Assembly: GCF_037414475.1 (NCBI RefSeq)
Contig: NZ_CP147913.1
Span: 7,252,001-7,316,000 of the forward strand
Source: Myxococcus stipitatus
Lineage (GTDB): Bacteria; Myxococcota; Myxococcia; Myxococcales; Myxococcaceae
Direction: 5' to 3'
Length of the DNA: 64,000 nucleotides
Made by a program: the position numbers and the translations under genes. Under the pieces are notes generated by a model. That model was given only the letters and a program-made list of their open reading frames with translations, did not search any database and was not told where the DNA came from. Positions 1 to 9,003 of the stretch are shown here, piece by piece. Position 1 is the first letter of the stretch; each line of letters starts with the position of its first letter.

Positions 1-1465
1 CCGACTCCACGCCCACGTAGTACGCGCGCGCCGTGCCGCCGCGGATGCGCAGCCCGTGCCCCTGCTTCACCCAGCCGTAGTACGCGGCGCCTCTCGCCAC
101 CGAGAGGTCCAGGTCCGCGCCCTCCAGCTCCTTGGCGGGCTGGCCTCCGTCCGCCTTCAGCCACAGGTTGAGCACCTCCATGACGCGCGCCTTGAGCGGG
201 CCCGCCTTGAAGACGCCGCCGTTGAAGAGCACCGCCGTCGGATGGAGGAACGACTTGTCGCCGATGGCGACCGGTGCGTCATGGCTGCTCGCGAGCGCCT
301 GCGCCTGCCGCGTGAGGAAGGCCGCCAGGTGCCGCGACACGCCCGCGTCCTGCGCGTAGGGCAGCGCCATCTGCGCCAGGCCCGTGCGCCGCGCCGTGCG
401 AGGCAGCTCCGCCAGCGGCGTCACCGGGAAGAAGCCATCGGTGAGGACTCGCTCCAGCTCCTCGCGCGTCAGCTCCGTGCGCAGCGTTCCGCCGATGAGC
501 GACGAGCCCCGGCTGGGGACGGAGATGGACACCTTGTCCAGGGACGTGTCCGCGTACAGCGTCTCCTTGGCCTGCCGGCATCCGTGGGTGAGGGCGTTGA
601 ACTGCCACGGGTCCAGCTTCTTTCCCTCGGCGACCAGGCGCTGGTTGAGCGTGTGCGCCAGCGCCAGGTCCATGTTGTCGCCACCCAAGAGGATGTGGTC
701 GCCCACGGCCACGCGCAGGAGCTCCACCTCGCCGTCCCTGTCCCGCACGGTAATGACGGAGAAGTCCGTGGTGCCGCCGCCCACGTCCACCACGAGGATG
801 ACCTCGCCGGGCTGCACCTGCTGGCGGAAGGACTCACCCATCGCCTCCAGCCACGCGTACAGCGCGGCCTGCGGCTCCTCCAACAGCGTGACGTGCTCGA
901 TGCCCGCCGCCTTGGCCGCCTCCAGCGTCAGCTCGCGGGCCGCCGCGTCGAACGAGGCGGGCACGGTGACGATGACGTCCTGCTCGGCCAGCGCGTTGCC
1001 GGAGCTCTCGCGGTCCTTGGCGAAGGTGGTGTCCCACGCCTCCTTGAGGTGGCGCAGGAAGCGCGCGGACGCATCCAGTGGGGACACGCGCTGCACATCT
1101 TCTGGGGCCTGCCACGGCAAGAGCGCCGAGCGCCGGTCCACGCCGGGATGGGACAGCCAGCTCTTGGGCGAGGACACCAGCCGCGTGGGCACCTTGGCCC
1201 CGTGTGAGCGCGCCAGCTCTCCGATGATGGAGGTGGCCTCGGGGTTCCACGGCAGCGCGAGGCTCCCCTTGGGGAACTCCTGCGCGGCGGGCAGATAGAG
1301 GAAGGAGGGCAACAGCGGCCTCGCCTCCACCGTGCCGGGCGCGGTGAGCTGGGGGATGGGCAGCATGGACTGCGCGCGGCCCCGGGACTTTCCGTCCTCC
1401 AGGTTGAAGTACGACACCGCGGAGTGGGTGGTGCCAAGGTCGATGCCGATGGAATAGCGGGCCAT
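1..1465 (-). CDS. Hsp70-family (DnaK-like) ATPase, 3' end outside window
   Basis: The first 488 codons of an Hsp70-superfamily protein are visible; the gene continues past base 1. The actin-fold ATPase is clear: phosphate-1 motif IDLGTTHSAVS at residues 7-17, phosphate-2 motif VVDVGGGTTDFSVI near 220, and an adenosine-type LFNGGVF motif near 430. ATG at 1465 begins MARYSIGIDLGTTHS, the usual Hsp70 N-terminus, with AAGGAG about 12 nt upstream. Unlike DnaK, long loops separate the ATPase motifs, so this looks like the divergent bacterial Hsp70 type that sits beside a DUF2760 gene, as here; it is probably not the housekeeping dnaK. Its client is unknown and no dnaJ or grpE is visible. The family call is firm and the specific role is open. 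Confidence 0.9.
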   Translation of the reverse strand, partial: MARYSIGIDLGTTHSAVSYFNLEDGKSRGRAQSMLPIPQLTAPGTVEARPLLPSFLYLPAAQEFPKGSLALPWNPEATSIIGELARSHGAKVPTRLVSSPKSWLSHPGVDRRSALLPWQAPEDVQRVSPLDASARFLRHLKEAWDTTFAKDRESSGNALAEQDVIVTVPASFDAAARELTLEAAKAAGIEHVTLLEEPQAALYAWLEAMGESFRQQVQPGEVILVVDVGGGTTDFSVITVRDRDGEVELLRVAVGDHILLGGDNMDLALAHTLNQRLVAEGKKLDPWQFNALTHGCRQAKETLYADTSLDKVSISVPSRGSSLIGGTLRTELTREELERVLTDGFFPVTPLAELPRTARRTGLAQMALPYAQDAGVSRHLAAFLTRQAQALASSHDAPVAIGDKSFLHPTAVLFNGGVFKAGPLKARVMEVLNLWLKADGGQPAKELEGADLDLSVARGAAYYGWVKQGHGLRIRGGTARAYYVGVES

Positions 1466-1527
1466 ATCGGGCTTGAACTCCTTGAAGGCTCCGTTTTTGT
1501 CCGGTCTGCGAGTGCGCCGCGGCGGGC

Positions 1528-2130
1528 TCAGGCGAGCTCGACGTCCGCGGGAGCGAGCACTCGGGGGTCCATGGCGGGGCTCACGGTGGGGAACTTCACC
1601 TCCGACACCACCCATCCATGGTGGCGCAGCGTCCCGGTGTGGGGCGGCTGGCCCGTCACGTTGCCGCTCAGGCGGATGCGCTGCGCGTCGAAGCCCGCGG
1701 GCACCGTGACGCGGTCTCCCTCCGACTGGGGCAGCACCGGCTGGAGCGTGAGGTACTGGCCCACCACCTTGCGGCACCCCTCATGGACGATGCGGCAGGC
1801 TGCTCCCACCTCTGCGTCCGAGAAGGCGGCCACGTTCTCCTGGAGGAAGTCCACCAGCCGGCCCTCTCGTTGGAGCATGGAGAGGAGCGCCAGGGCGCTG
1901 GCGTGCTCACGCTCGGGAGGAGGGGCGGGGGCGGGCTCGGGGGGCTTCACCGCCGCCGGGGCGGCCGTGGACTGGCCGGACGGAAGCTGCGCGAGCTTCC
2001 CGGAGTCATAAGCCTGGCTGGCGGGGAGCACCGCGCGGGCGAAGTCGCCGGATACCAGACACCGCCAGAAGCAGAGCCAGGCGAGCCAGACGCGCGCGAA
2101 GAACGACAGGGAGGCGGACGGGTCAGTCAT
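1528..2130 (-). CDS. DUF2760 domain protein, partner of the Hsp70
   Basis: 200 residues. The N-terminus has a hydrophobic segment (about residues 8-25, FFARVWLAWLCFWRCLV), then a Pro/Ala linker and a C-terminal domain typical of DUF2760 (a leucine-rich helix, then a beta-rich part ending near RVLAPADVEL). ATG at 2130 is chosen because GGAG precedes it and because the longer open frame upstream runs into a low-quality leader. The stop lies 62 bases before the Hsp70 start on the same strand, so the two are probably one transcript; this pairing recurs in proteobacteria. Function is unknown; it may be a membrane-tethered cofactor of the Hsp70. Confidence 0.8.
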   Translation of the reverse strand: MTDPSASLSFFARVWLAWLCFWRCLVSGDFARAVLPASQAYDSGKLAQLPSGQSTAAPAAVKPPEPAPAPPPEREHASALALLSMLQREGRLVDFLQENVAAFSDAEVGAACRIVHEGCRKVVGQYLTLQPVLPQSEGDRVTVPAGFDAQRIRLSGNVTGQPPHTGTLRHHGWVVSEVKFPTVSPAMDPRVLAPADVELA

Positions 2131-2197
2131 CGGCTCCGGATAACAAAGCCCGCCTGCTTTGCAATTCGGCAGTTGCTCGAAATGCCCCAAATGCAAA

Positions 2198-2223
2198 GGG
2201 CCTCACGGTTTCCCGTGAGGCCC
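2198..2223 (-). terminator. Terminator of the tRNA-Ala gene
   Basis: A perfect 11-bp stem (GGGCCTCACGG/CCGTGAGGCCC) with a 4-nt loop starts 14 bases beyond the tRNA 3' end. On the minus strand it is followed by TTTGCATTT. The plus strand also shows a weak T-run (CTGTTTT), so it may act in both directions. Confidence 0.8.
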
Positions 2224-2236
2224 TCTGTTTTCTGCA

Positions 2237-2312
<76 letters not shown>

Positions 2313-2366
2313 ACAACGGGCCCTGCGTGCTGCGCCCGGCGGTTTGGGGCCGCCGAGGTGAACGGG

Positions 2367-2395
2367 CTAGTACCGGACCCCCACGCAGGTGTCAA
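2367..2395 (-). promoter_or_regulatory. Sigma70-type promoter for tRNA-Ala
   Basis: On the minus strand TTGACA (2390-2395) is followed after exactly 17 nt by TACTAG (2367-2372), about 55 bp upstream of the tRNA. The -35 is a perfect consensus match and the -10 matches four of six. Its place within the open frame preceding the TPR gene argues that the TPR protein starts downstream, at 2505. Confidence 0.7.
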
Positions 2396-2504
2396 GCGCA
2401 AGCCTTCACAACTCATCCGTGCGATTGACGTGCCGCGCAGCGGATGCCATAAAAAACCTTCTTCTCCGGCGTACCCTTCCCGCCTGGTGCTGTCCCCCCC
2501 GGTA

Positions 2505-4859
2505 ATGTCTACCTCCCCTTCAAAGACGTTGAGCCCGGCCGAGCTCGCGAAGCTCGAACACGCGTTCGCCTCCGACCCGTCATCGGCCGCCTATAAGCCC
2601 CTGGCTGAAGCGTACCTGAGCATGGGGCGCTTCATGGAGGCGATGGTCGTCTGCAAGAAGGGGGTGAAGGCGCATCCCAACGCGGCCGACCCGCGCCTTC
2701 TTCTCGCTCGGGTGTATGCCGAGCAGGGCAAGGACAAGAAGGCCCTGGAAGAAGCGCTCGGCGCGCTCCAGGTCCAGCCCGAGGACAAGGCCGCTCTGCG
2801 GCTGGCCGGGGCGCTCCAGCTCAAGACGGGCGAGACCGAGCCCGGCAAGGCCAACCTGCTCAAGGCCTTCAGCGCGGACCCGGGAGACCCGGACACCGTC
2901 ACGCTGCTCCAGCAGCACAAGATTGAGCCGCCGCGTCCGGCCGCGCCCACGCCCGCTCCCGCGCCAGTGGTCGCCGCGCCCGCGCCCACCGCCGTGCAGC
3001 AGTCGGCGGCGTCGCTCTCCCAGGGGGCCGCGACCACCGCGAGCCCGGAGCCCACGGCGGCGCCGAAGCCCGCGCCCCGTCCGGTCCCGGCGGCTTCCGA
3101 GCCCGCGCGCGCCGAGTCCCCTCGTCCCTCGCCGCAGCCCCGCCGGCCGCAGCCGGTGGTGGAAGAGGTGGATGACGACGACGATGACGACCAGCCCCGC
3201 CGGCGCGGTGGCCGTCCTCAGGGTGGAGGCAAGGGCAAGCTGGTGACGGTGGCCCTGCTGGTGGCCATCCCGTTGTTCATCGGCGGCTACGGTTGGTACA
3301 CGGCGCACACCCGGAAGATCTCCCGCGAGCTGAAGAAGCACCTGGAGGCCTCCGCGGAGCTGCTCAAGCGCGACTCCTTCGACAGCTACAAGAAGGCGTG
3401 TGAAGAGGCGGACAAGGCCATCGAGGTGAACTCCGACTCCGGCCAGGCGCATGGCTACCTGGCGTACGCCTACGCGATTCGCTGGGGCGAGCACGGCGGT
3501 GGTGACGATGCGCGCCGCCGCGCCGAGGAGCACCTGGCCGCGGGCAAGAAGTCGGGCGACGTCAGCTCGCACCTCATCGCGGCGGAGGCGCTGGCCCAGA
3601 CCTACGGTGGAAAGGGCAAGGACGCGTTGGGGGCTCTGGAGGAGACGGTGAAGGGCCTGGATGCCCAGGGCCGCTCCAGCTCGCTCTTGTACCTCACGCT
3701 CGGCCTCATCCAGATGAACGCGGGAGACCTGGACCGCGCCCGGGACACGCTCGAGCGCGCGCAGGTGCTGGCGCCGGACGACCCGCGCGTCTACTCCGGT
3801 CTGGGCGCGGTGTACCGCCGCCTGGGACAGGACAGCTCCGCGTGGAAGAACTACGACCTGGCGCTGCGCTATGAGAAGGACCACCCCGAGTCCCTGCTGG
3901 GCCGCTCGCTCCTGATGCTGGAGCAGGACGAGCCCAACTACGGGCTGGTCCACACCATGCTCAAGAAGCTGCTGGAGTCGGAGCCGCCTCCGTCGCCCCG
4001 GCAGCTGGCCGCCGCGCACCTGGCGCGCTCGCTGCTCGTCAGCCGCGTGTCGGCGGCGATGCCGAACCTGAAGCCGGACGTGCAGCAGAAGCTCTCCGAG
4101 GCCACCGCCGTCCCGCTGGACAAGGACAAGGCGCGCGCGGAGATGCAGAAGAGCGAGGAGACCGGCTTCACGCTCGACAAGCAGAACCCGGAGCTGCACC
4201 TCATCAAGGGCCGCCGCCTCCTGTCGGAGGGCAACTTCGACCTGGCCGCCGAGGAGATTCGCAAGGCCATCCGCGTGGACGGCTCGCGCGCGCAGTTCCA
4301 CGTCGAGCTGGCCAAGGCCCTCATGGGCAAGCAGGGTGGCGAGAAGGAAGCCGCCGGTGCGCTCGAGACGGCGCTCAAGACGATGGGCGACAGCCCCAAG
4401 CTGGTGGTGATGCTGGGCAACGCCTACCGCCGCCAGGGCAAGCTGGACGAGGCGCTCACGCAGTACCAGCGCGCGGTGAAGGACCCGAAGGCGAAGAACC
4501 CCGAGGCGCGACTCGCCATGGGCGCCATCTACCGGGAGCGCTCGGACTGGGCCAAGGCGCAGGAGCAGCTCGAGAAGGCGAGCCAGGAGTTCGTGGGTCA
4601 GCCGGAGCGCTCGGCGATGGCGCTCACGGAGCTGGCGCGCGTCTACCAGGGCAAGGGCGACGCCGCGAAGGCGGACGAGACGTACCAGCGCGCCCTCAAC
4701 GCCGACGAGGGCTTCGGCGCCGCGTACTACTACTACGCCACGCTGCTCGCGAAGGACTCCAAGCAGGGCGCCAAGGCGAAGATGCTGGCGCAGGAGTACC
4801 TCAAGCGCGAGCCGAGCGGCGAACACGCCAGCGCGGCCCGCTCGCTCTCCGGCGGCTGA
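2505..4859 (+). CDS. Membrane-anchored tetratricopeptide repeat protein
   Basis: 784 residues from ATG 2505 (MSTSPSKTLSPAELAKLEHAF). Order: N-terminal TPRs (about 10-135, e.g. AYKPLAEAYLSMGRFMEAMV), a Pro/Ala-rich linker (about 140-220), an acidic DDDDDD run near 223, one transmembrane helix (about 246-264, VTVALLVAIPLFIGGYGWY), and a long C-terminal TPR array (about 270-780). This suggests an inner-membrane scaffold with TPRs on both sides. An upstream in-frame ATG (2358) is rejected because it overlaps the tRNA promoter and reads poor protein. No ribosome site is obvious. TPR scaffolds of this type serve many myxobacterial assemblies; the partner is unknown. Confidence 0.85.
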   Translation: MSTSPSKTLSPAELAKLEHAFASDPSSAAYKPLAEAYLSMGRFMEAMVVCKKGVKAHPNAADPRLLLARVYAEQGKDKKALEEALGALQVQPEDKAALRLAGALQLKTGETEPGKANLLKAFSADPGDPDTVTLLQQHKIEPPRPAAPTPAPAPVVAAPAPTAVQQSAASLSQGAATTASPEPTAAPKPAPRPVPAASEPARAESPRPSPQPRRPQPVVEEVDDDDDDDQPRRRGGRPQGGGKGKLVTVALLVAIPLFIGGYGWYTAHTRKISRELKKHLEASAELLKRDSFDSYKKACEEADKAIEVNSDSGQAHGYLAYAYAIRWGEHGGGDDARRRAEEHLAAGKKSGDVSSHLIAAEALAQTYGGKGKDALGALEETVKGLDAQGRSSSLLYLTLGLIQMNAGDLDRARDTLERAQVLAPDDPRVYSGLGAVYRRLGQDSSAWKNYDLALRYEKDHPESLLGRSLLMLEQDEPNYGLVHTMLKKLLESEPPPSPRQLAAAHLARSLLVSRVSAAMPNLKPDVQQKLSEATAVPLDKDKARAEMQKSEETGFTLDKQNPELHLIKGRRLLSEGNFDLAAEEIRKAIRVDGSRAQFHVELAKALMGKQGGEKEAAGALETALKTMGDSPKLVVMLGNAYRRQGKLDEALTQYQRAVKDPKAKNPEARLAMGAIYRERSDWAKAQEQLEKASQEFVGQPERSAMALTELARVYQGKGDAAKADETYQRALNADEGFGAAYYYYATLLAKDSKQGAKAKMLAQEYLKREPSGEHASAARSLSGG

Positions 4860-5152
4860 CGAGCCGGGGTCGGACAAGCGGGGCTGATGCGAACGGCCAG
4901 CACGCCGCGCATCGGCCCCGGCCCGCCGGGTTGATGGCCCCCTCCCCGCGGGCTATGCCCCTGGTGTTTGCCTTCCCACGATTGTCACGACACCTGGGCA
5001 TCCTCCTGGGCCGCGTCGCGGTGCCAGGCGGGCGACCGTTCACGGCCGCCGCGTGCGGGTGACGTGTCCTTGCCCACCCCCCGGTGGTGCCTGTATGGGA
5101 GGGCCCTCCCCGCGTCGGCAGGGTTCCTGTCGCGCCGTCCCCTGGAGTCCGC
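4860..5152. other. Intergenic spacer, TPR gene to ctaB
   Basis: About 290 bases without a convincing gene. It holds one strong hairpin just after the TPR stop (listed separately); I see no clear promoter or other element in the rest. Confidence 0.5.
4880..4919 (+). terminator. Hairpin after the TPR gene
   Basis: GGGGCTGATGCG (4880-4891) pairs with CGCATCGGCCCC (4908-4919), 12 bp with one G-U, 20 bases after the TPR stop. There is no T-run, so this is a probable but not classical terminator. Confidence 0.4.
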
Positions 5153-6037
5153 TTGAGCGCGCGTGCCGAAGCCGTGTCGACGACCGCGTCCGACCTGCTC
5201 TCCTTGATGAAGCCCCGGCTCTCCAGCCTGGTGCTCATCACCACCGCGGGAGGCATGTTCCTGGCGCCGGGCCCCCTGGCCACGGGCCACGCCCTGGTGA
5301 CGCTGCTGGCCACGGCCGGCACGGTGGGCGCCGCCAACACGCTCAACTGCTACTGGGAGCGCCATAGCGACCAGTTCATGGAGCGCACGCGCAACCGGCC
5401 GCTGCCGTCCGGGCGGATGGAGCCCGCGGTGGCGCTGTGGTTCGGCATCTCCCTGGCGCTGGTGTCGCTCCCCGCGTTGGCCCTGGGGGCCAACCTGCTG
5501 ACGGCGGCGCTGGGGCTGCTCGCGCTCCTGAGCTACGTGTTCGCGTACACGCCGGCCAAGGCGCGCACCGCCGCGGCCATGATCGTGGGCGCGGTGCCCG
5601 GCGCGCTGCCCCCGCTGATGGGCTGGACGGCCGTGACGAACCAGGTGGACGCGGGCGGCTTCGCGCTCTTCGCCATCCTGTTCCTCTGGCAGATGCCGCA
5701 CTTCATCGCCATCGCGCTGTTCCGCAAGGAGGAGTACGCGGCCGCGGGGCTCAAGTCCGTGCCGCTGGAGCGCGGCGATGACTCCGCCCGCGCGCAGGTC
5801 GTCCTCTACCTGGTGGCGCTGGTGCCCATGACGATGCTGCCCTTCCAGCTCCACATCGCCGGCTCCTGGTACCTGGCGGCCGCCGCGGTGCTGGGGCTGA
5901 GCTTCCTGGGCCTGGGAGCGTGGGGGTTCTTCAAGCGGCTCGGGAAGCCCTGGGCGCGCCAGACGTTCTTCTTTTCGCTCATCTACCTCACCGGATTGTT
6001 CGCGGCGCTGTGTCTGGACCGCGTTCCCCGCGGCTAG
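5153..6037 (+). CDS. ctaB: Heme O synthase (protoheme IX farnesyltransferase)
   Basis: 294 residues, UbiA prenyltransferase superfamily with about eight membrane helices. It transfers farnesyl from farnesyl diphosphate to heme B to make heme O for cytochrome oxidases. The first Asp-rich/Arg signature is present: NCYWERHSDQFMERTRNRPL, followed by the conserved YTPAKARTAAAMIVGAVPGALPP region (quoted as YTPAKARTAAAM, VGAVPGALPPLMGW) and FLWQMPHFIAIALF. TTG 5153 is chosen: GGAG lies 6 nt upstream and translation gives MSARAEAVSTTASDLLSLMKPR, a natural N-terminus; the GTG/ATG further up adds junk sequence. The following ABC genes and cupredoxin-like lipoprotein are co-directional. No other oxidase gene is in view. 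Confidence 0.93.
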   Translation: MSARAEAVSTTASDLLSLMKPRLSSLVLITTAGGMFLAPGPLATGHALVTLLATAGTVGAANTLNCYWERHSDQFMERTRNRPLPSGRMEPAVALWFGISLALVSLPALALGANLLTAALGLLALLSYVFAYTPAKARTAAAMIVGAVPGALPPLMGWTAVTNQVDAGGFALFAILFLWQMPHFIAIALFRKEEYAAAGLKSVPLERGDDSARAQVVLYLVALVPMTMLPFQLHIAGSWYLAAAAVLGLSFLGLGAWGFFKRLGKPWARQTFFFSLIYLTGLFAALCLDRVPRG

Positions 6038-6064
6038 CGCGGGGCAGCCGGCGGGACACCGCCC

Positions 6065-7054
6065 ATGCTTGATAGCTCGCTCTCCACCCCTCCCGTCCCG
6101 TTGCTCCACCTCGAGGGGCTGACCCGCCGTTTCAAGGGCCGTGTCGCGGTGGACGGGCTGACGTTGTCGGTGCGGCCCGGTGAAATCCTGGGCCTGCTGG
6201 GCCCCAACGGCGCGGGCAAGTCCACCACCTTCCAGATTCTGGCGGGCCTGTTGGCGCCCGACGCGGGCCAGGTTCGCTTCGCGGGGCGGGAGCTGTCGCT
6301 CAGCGACCCGGCGTTGCGCCGGCAGATGGGCATCATCTTCCAGCGCAGCAGCCTGGATGACCTGCTGACCGCGCGGGAGAACCTGATGCTCGGGGCCCGG
6401 CTGTATGGGCTGACGGGCGAGCGCGCGCGTGAGCGGGTGGAGGCGATGCTGGGCCTCATCGGGCTGGCGGACCGGGGCGACGAGCGGGTGGGCACGTGGT
6501 CCGGTGGCATGCGCCGCAGGCTGGAGCTGGCGCGAGCGCTGGTGCACCAGCCGCGCGTGGTGCTGATGGACGAGCCCACGCAGGGCTTGGACGAAGGAGC
6601 CTTCCGCACCTTCTGGGCGCACCTGAAGCGGCTGCGCGACGCGGAGGGAATCACCGTGCTGCTCACCACGCACCGGGCCGACGAGGCCGAGGTGTGTGAC
6701 CGGCTGGCGGTGTTGGACGCGGGGAAGCTGGTGGCGTGTGACACGCCGGCGGCGCTGGCCTCGCGCATGGGCGGGGACATCCTCACGGTGGAGGCGTCCG
6801 AGCCCGAGGTGCTGGCGCGCGAGGTGCGCGAGAAGTTGGGCGTGGACGCGAAGGTGGTGGACGGGAAGGTGCAGGTGGAGGCCCGGCAGGGGCACTCGCT
6901 GGTGCCTCGGCTGGTGGAGTCGTTTCCGGCCGGCCGGTTGTCGTCCGTGTCGCTGCGCCGGCCCACGCTGGCGGATGTGTTCCTCCAGCTGACGGGGCGC
7001 GCGCTGGGCGCCGATGTGCCGGCCGCGGAGCCCGCGCCGAGGAGACGCCGATGA
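6065..7054 (+). CDS. ABC transporter ATP-binding protein (DrrA/NodI type)
   Basis: 329 residues. The nucleotide-binding domain has Walker A GPNGAGKST (about 48-56), Q-loop IIFQRSSLDD, ABC signature WSGGMRRRLELA, Walker B VVLMDEPTQGLD and the switch His in LLTTHRADEAEV. A C-terminal extension (about 235-329) follows, as in exporters of the DrrA/NodI/CcmA group. It lies 27 bp after ctaB and overlaps the permease gene by 4 bases, so translation is probably coupled. The exporter's substrate is unknown; the ctaB neighbourhood suggests a link to oxidase or copper-site assembly, but this is inference. Confidence 0.92.
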   Translation: MLDSSLSTPPVPLLHLEGLTRRFKGRVAVDGLTLSVRPGEILGLLGPNGAGKSTTFQILAGLLAPDAGQVRFAGRELSLSDPALRRQMGIIFQRSSLDDLLTARENLMLGARLYGLTGERARERVEAMLGLIGLADRGDERVGTWSGGMRRRLELARALVHQPRVVLMDEPTQGLDEGAFRTFWAHLKRLRDAEGITVLLTTHRADEAEVCDRLAVLDAGKLVACDTPAALASRMGGDILTVEASEPEVLAREVREKLGVDAKVVDGKVQVEARQGHSLVPRLVESFPAGRLSSVSLRRPTLADVFLQLTGRALGADVPAAEPAPRRRR

Positions 7055-7905
7055 ACGCCGAGGTTTCCACCGCGCAGGCCCCCGTGGCGGCCACTTCTCC
7101 CGCTCCAGCCGTGCCGGGGACACTCGCGTTGCAGTGGGCGACTGTTCGGGTGCTGATGGCGCGGGACGTGGTGCGCTTCTTCCGTCAGCCCAGCCGCGTC
7201 GTCGGCGCGCTCGCGCAGCCCATCCTGTTCTGGTTCGTCATCGGCTCGGGCTTCGCCGGCTCCTTCCGCGTGGAGGGGGCGCAGGGGCTGGGCTACCAGC
7301 AGTTCTTCTTCCCGGGCGTCGTCACGATGGTGCTGCTCTTCAGCGCCATCTTCGCCACGATTACCGTCATCGAGGACCGGCGCGAGGGCTTCCTCCAGGC
7401 CGTGCTCGCGGGGCCGGGGTCCCGGCTGGCGGTGGTGTTGGGCAAGTCGCTGGGCTCGTCCGCCATCGCGTTGATGCAGGCGTCGTTGTTCCTGCTCCTC
7501 GCGCCCCTGGCGGGGGTGAGCGCGTCCACCGTCAACCTGCCGCTGCTCGCCGGGGTGATGGTGCTGTCCGCGCTGGCGCTGACGGGCATGGGCATGTCGC
7601 TGGCGTGGTGGGTGCGCTCCAGCGCGGGCTATCACGCGGTGATGAGCATCGTGCTGCTCCCCATGTGGGTGCTCTCCGGCGCGATGTTCCCCCTGAAGGG
7701 CGCGGGCACGTGGCTGTCGTGGGTGATGACGCTCAACCCCATGCGCTTCTCCGTGGAGGGTGTGCGGCGCGCGCTGTACGGCGCGGAGGCGTCGCTGGCG
7801 GTGGGCACGTCCATGTCCGGAGCGGGGCTGGAGGTGCCGGTGCTGCTGGCCTTCGCGACGGTGTTCGTGGGCCTGGCCGCGGTGAGCGTCAGCCGCCGCG
7901 AGTAG
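7051..7905 (+). CDS. ABC-2 type transporter permease
   Basis: 284 residues with about six membrane segments and the ABC-2 membrane fold (FWFVIGSGFAGSF, QFFFPGVVTMVLLFSAIFAT, AMFPLKGAGTWLSWVMTLNP). Start ATG 7051 overlaps the stop of the ATP-binding gene (ATGA), the standard arrangement for a two-component exporter. The N-terminal 25 residues are Ala/Pro-rich and cytoplasmic. Together with the upstream gene it should form a homodimeric exporter; the cargo is not predictable. Confidence 0.9.
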   Translation: MNAEVSTAQAPVAATSPAPAVPGTLALQWATVRVLMARDVVRFFRQPSRVVGALAQPILFWFVIGSGFAGSFRVEGAQGLGYQQFFFPGVVTMVLLFSAIFATITVIEDRREGFLQAVLAGPGSRLAVVLGKSLGSSAIALMQASLFLLLAPLAGVSASTVNLPLLAGVMVLSALALTGMGMSLAWWVRSSAGYHAVMSIVLLPMWVLSGAMFPLKGAGTWLSWVMTLNPMRFSVEGVRRALYGAEASLAVGTSMSGAGLEVPVLLAFATVFVGLAAVSVSRRE

Positions 7906-7990
7906 CGCGCCGGGCGCCGTTGGACAGCCCCGCCTCCATTCGCTACGAGGGGAGGCGGACGAAGTTCGAGTTCTCCGAGGAGATTGCACG

Positions 7991-8806
7991 ATGAAGCTGC
8001 GCACGCTCGGCCTGACGATGTTGGGAGCCGCGGGGCTCCTGTCCCTGTCCGCCTGCAAGAAGGAGGAGGCCGCGGCCGCGCCTCCTTCCACCCCCGAGGC
8101 ACCGAGCGCGGCCCGCGCGCCGGAAGCCGAGAAGGTCCACGCGGCGTCGCCGATTCAGGCGCCCGCCGGCAAGGGTGTGGTGAAGGGCACGGTGAGCTTC
8201 ACGGGCACGCCGCCGCCCGCCGAAGACCTGCCCGCGAGCAGCGACCCTGCTTGTGAGGGACGCGGCGCGAAGGACGAGTCGGTGCTGGTGAAGGACGGGA
8301 AGTTGGCGAACGTGCTGGTGCGCGTGCGCGGAGCTGTCGCGGGAGCACCTGCCCCGTCCACGCCCGTGGTGGTGGACCAGTCGAAGTGCACCTACGTGCC
8401 GCGTGTCCAGGGCGCGATGGTGGGGCAGTCGGTCGCCTTCAAGAACAGCGACGGCACGCTGCACAACGTGCGCGGACTGGTGGGGACGAAGGCGGCCTTC
8501 AACGTCGCGCAGCCGCCGATGGCCGCGTCGGTGAACAAGCCCGTTCCGTCCGATGAAGTGCTGAAGCTCAAGTGCGACATCCATCCGTGGATGACCGCGT
8601 ACGTGGTGAGCAACGCCAACCCGTACTTCGCCACCACGGGAGCGGATGGCGCGTTCACCCTCGAGGGGCTGCCCGCGGGGAAGTACACCGTGGAGGCCTG
8701 GCACGAGACGTTCGGCACGAAGACGGCCGAGGTCACCGTGAAGGACGACGCTCCGGCCGACGTGTCCTTCGCGTTCGCCGCCACGGACGCCTCCGCCAAG
8801 AAGTAG
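7991..8806 (+). CDS. Cupredoxin-like lipoprotein with carboxypeptidase-regulatory domain
   Basis: 271 residues. The signal peptide ends in lipobox LSAC (Cys 18), so it is a lipoprotein. After an Ala/Pro linker comes a cupredoxin-like domain: VAFKNSDGTLHNVRG supplies one His, and CDIHPWMTAYV supplies a C-x2-H-x2-M set resembling type 1 copper ligands. A C-terminal carboxypeptidase-regulatory-like beta domain follows (FTLEGLPAGKYTVEAWHE). GAGGAG sits 8 nt before the ATG. It follows the exporter genes by 85 bp and ends at a strong terminator. A role in periplasmic copper or electron transfer beside heme O synthesis is plausible but inferred. Confidence 0.8.
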   Translation: MKLRTLGLTMLGAAGLLSLSACKKEEAAAAPPSTPEAPSAARAPEAEKVHAASPIQAPAGKGVVKGTVSFTGTPPPAEDLPASSDPACEGRGAKDESVLVKDGKLANVLVRVRGAVAGAPAPSTPVVVDQSKCTYVPRVQGAMVGQSVAFKNSDGTLHNVRGLVGTKAAFNVAQPPMAASVNKPVPSDEVLKLKCDIHPWMTAYVVSNANPYFATTGADGAFTLEGLPAGKYTVEAWHETFGTKTAEVTVKDDAPADVSFAFAATDASAKK

Positions 8807-8836
8807 CGCAGGCGGGTGGTTCTCGGTGGGAGGTGA

Positions 8837-8870
8837 GCCGAGCCCGAGGGGATGGGGCTCGGCCTTTCTC
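8837..8870 (+). terminator. Rho-independent terminator closing the ctaB-ABC-lipoprotein unit
   Basis: GCCGAGCCC (8837-8845) pairs perfectly with GGGCTCGGC (8855-8863) and is followed by CTTTCTCTTC, 30 bases after the stop. Confidence 0.8.
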
Positions 8871-9003
8871 TTCAAGTCGCCCGGTCTGTTCGGCGTGGGT
8901 GCTCCGCCGCACGAGGCGAGCCCGCGGTGCGGGGGCGCGTCTTCAGGAAGCCGCGCGGGCGGTCCGATGGGCGCGTCCCGCCACCCAAGGTGCGCCGAGC
9001 CCG

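Noticed and set aside
56-1207. 383-codon open frame on the plus strand across the Hsp70 gene
   Set aside because: Arg/Val/Leu-biased shadow of the minus-strand Hsp70 reading frame, which has unmistakable ATPase motifs.
2358-2504. N-terminal extension of the TPR protein from ATG 2358
   Set aside because: It overlaps a TTGACA-N17-TACTAG promoter for the tRNA and does not look like protein; ATG 2505 gives a clean TPR start.
2580-4877. 765-codon minus-strand open frame opposite the TPR gene
   Set aside because: High-GC shadow; biased composition and no domain, while the plus frame has clear TPRs.
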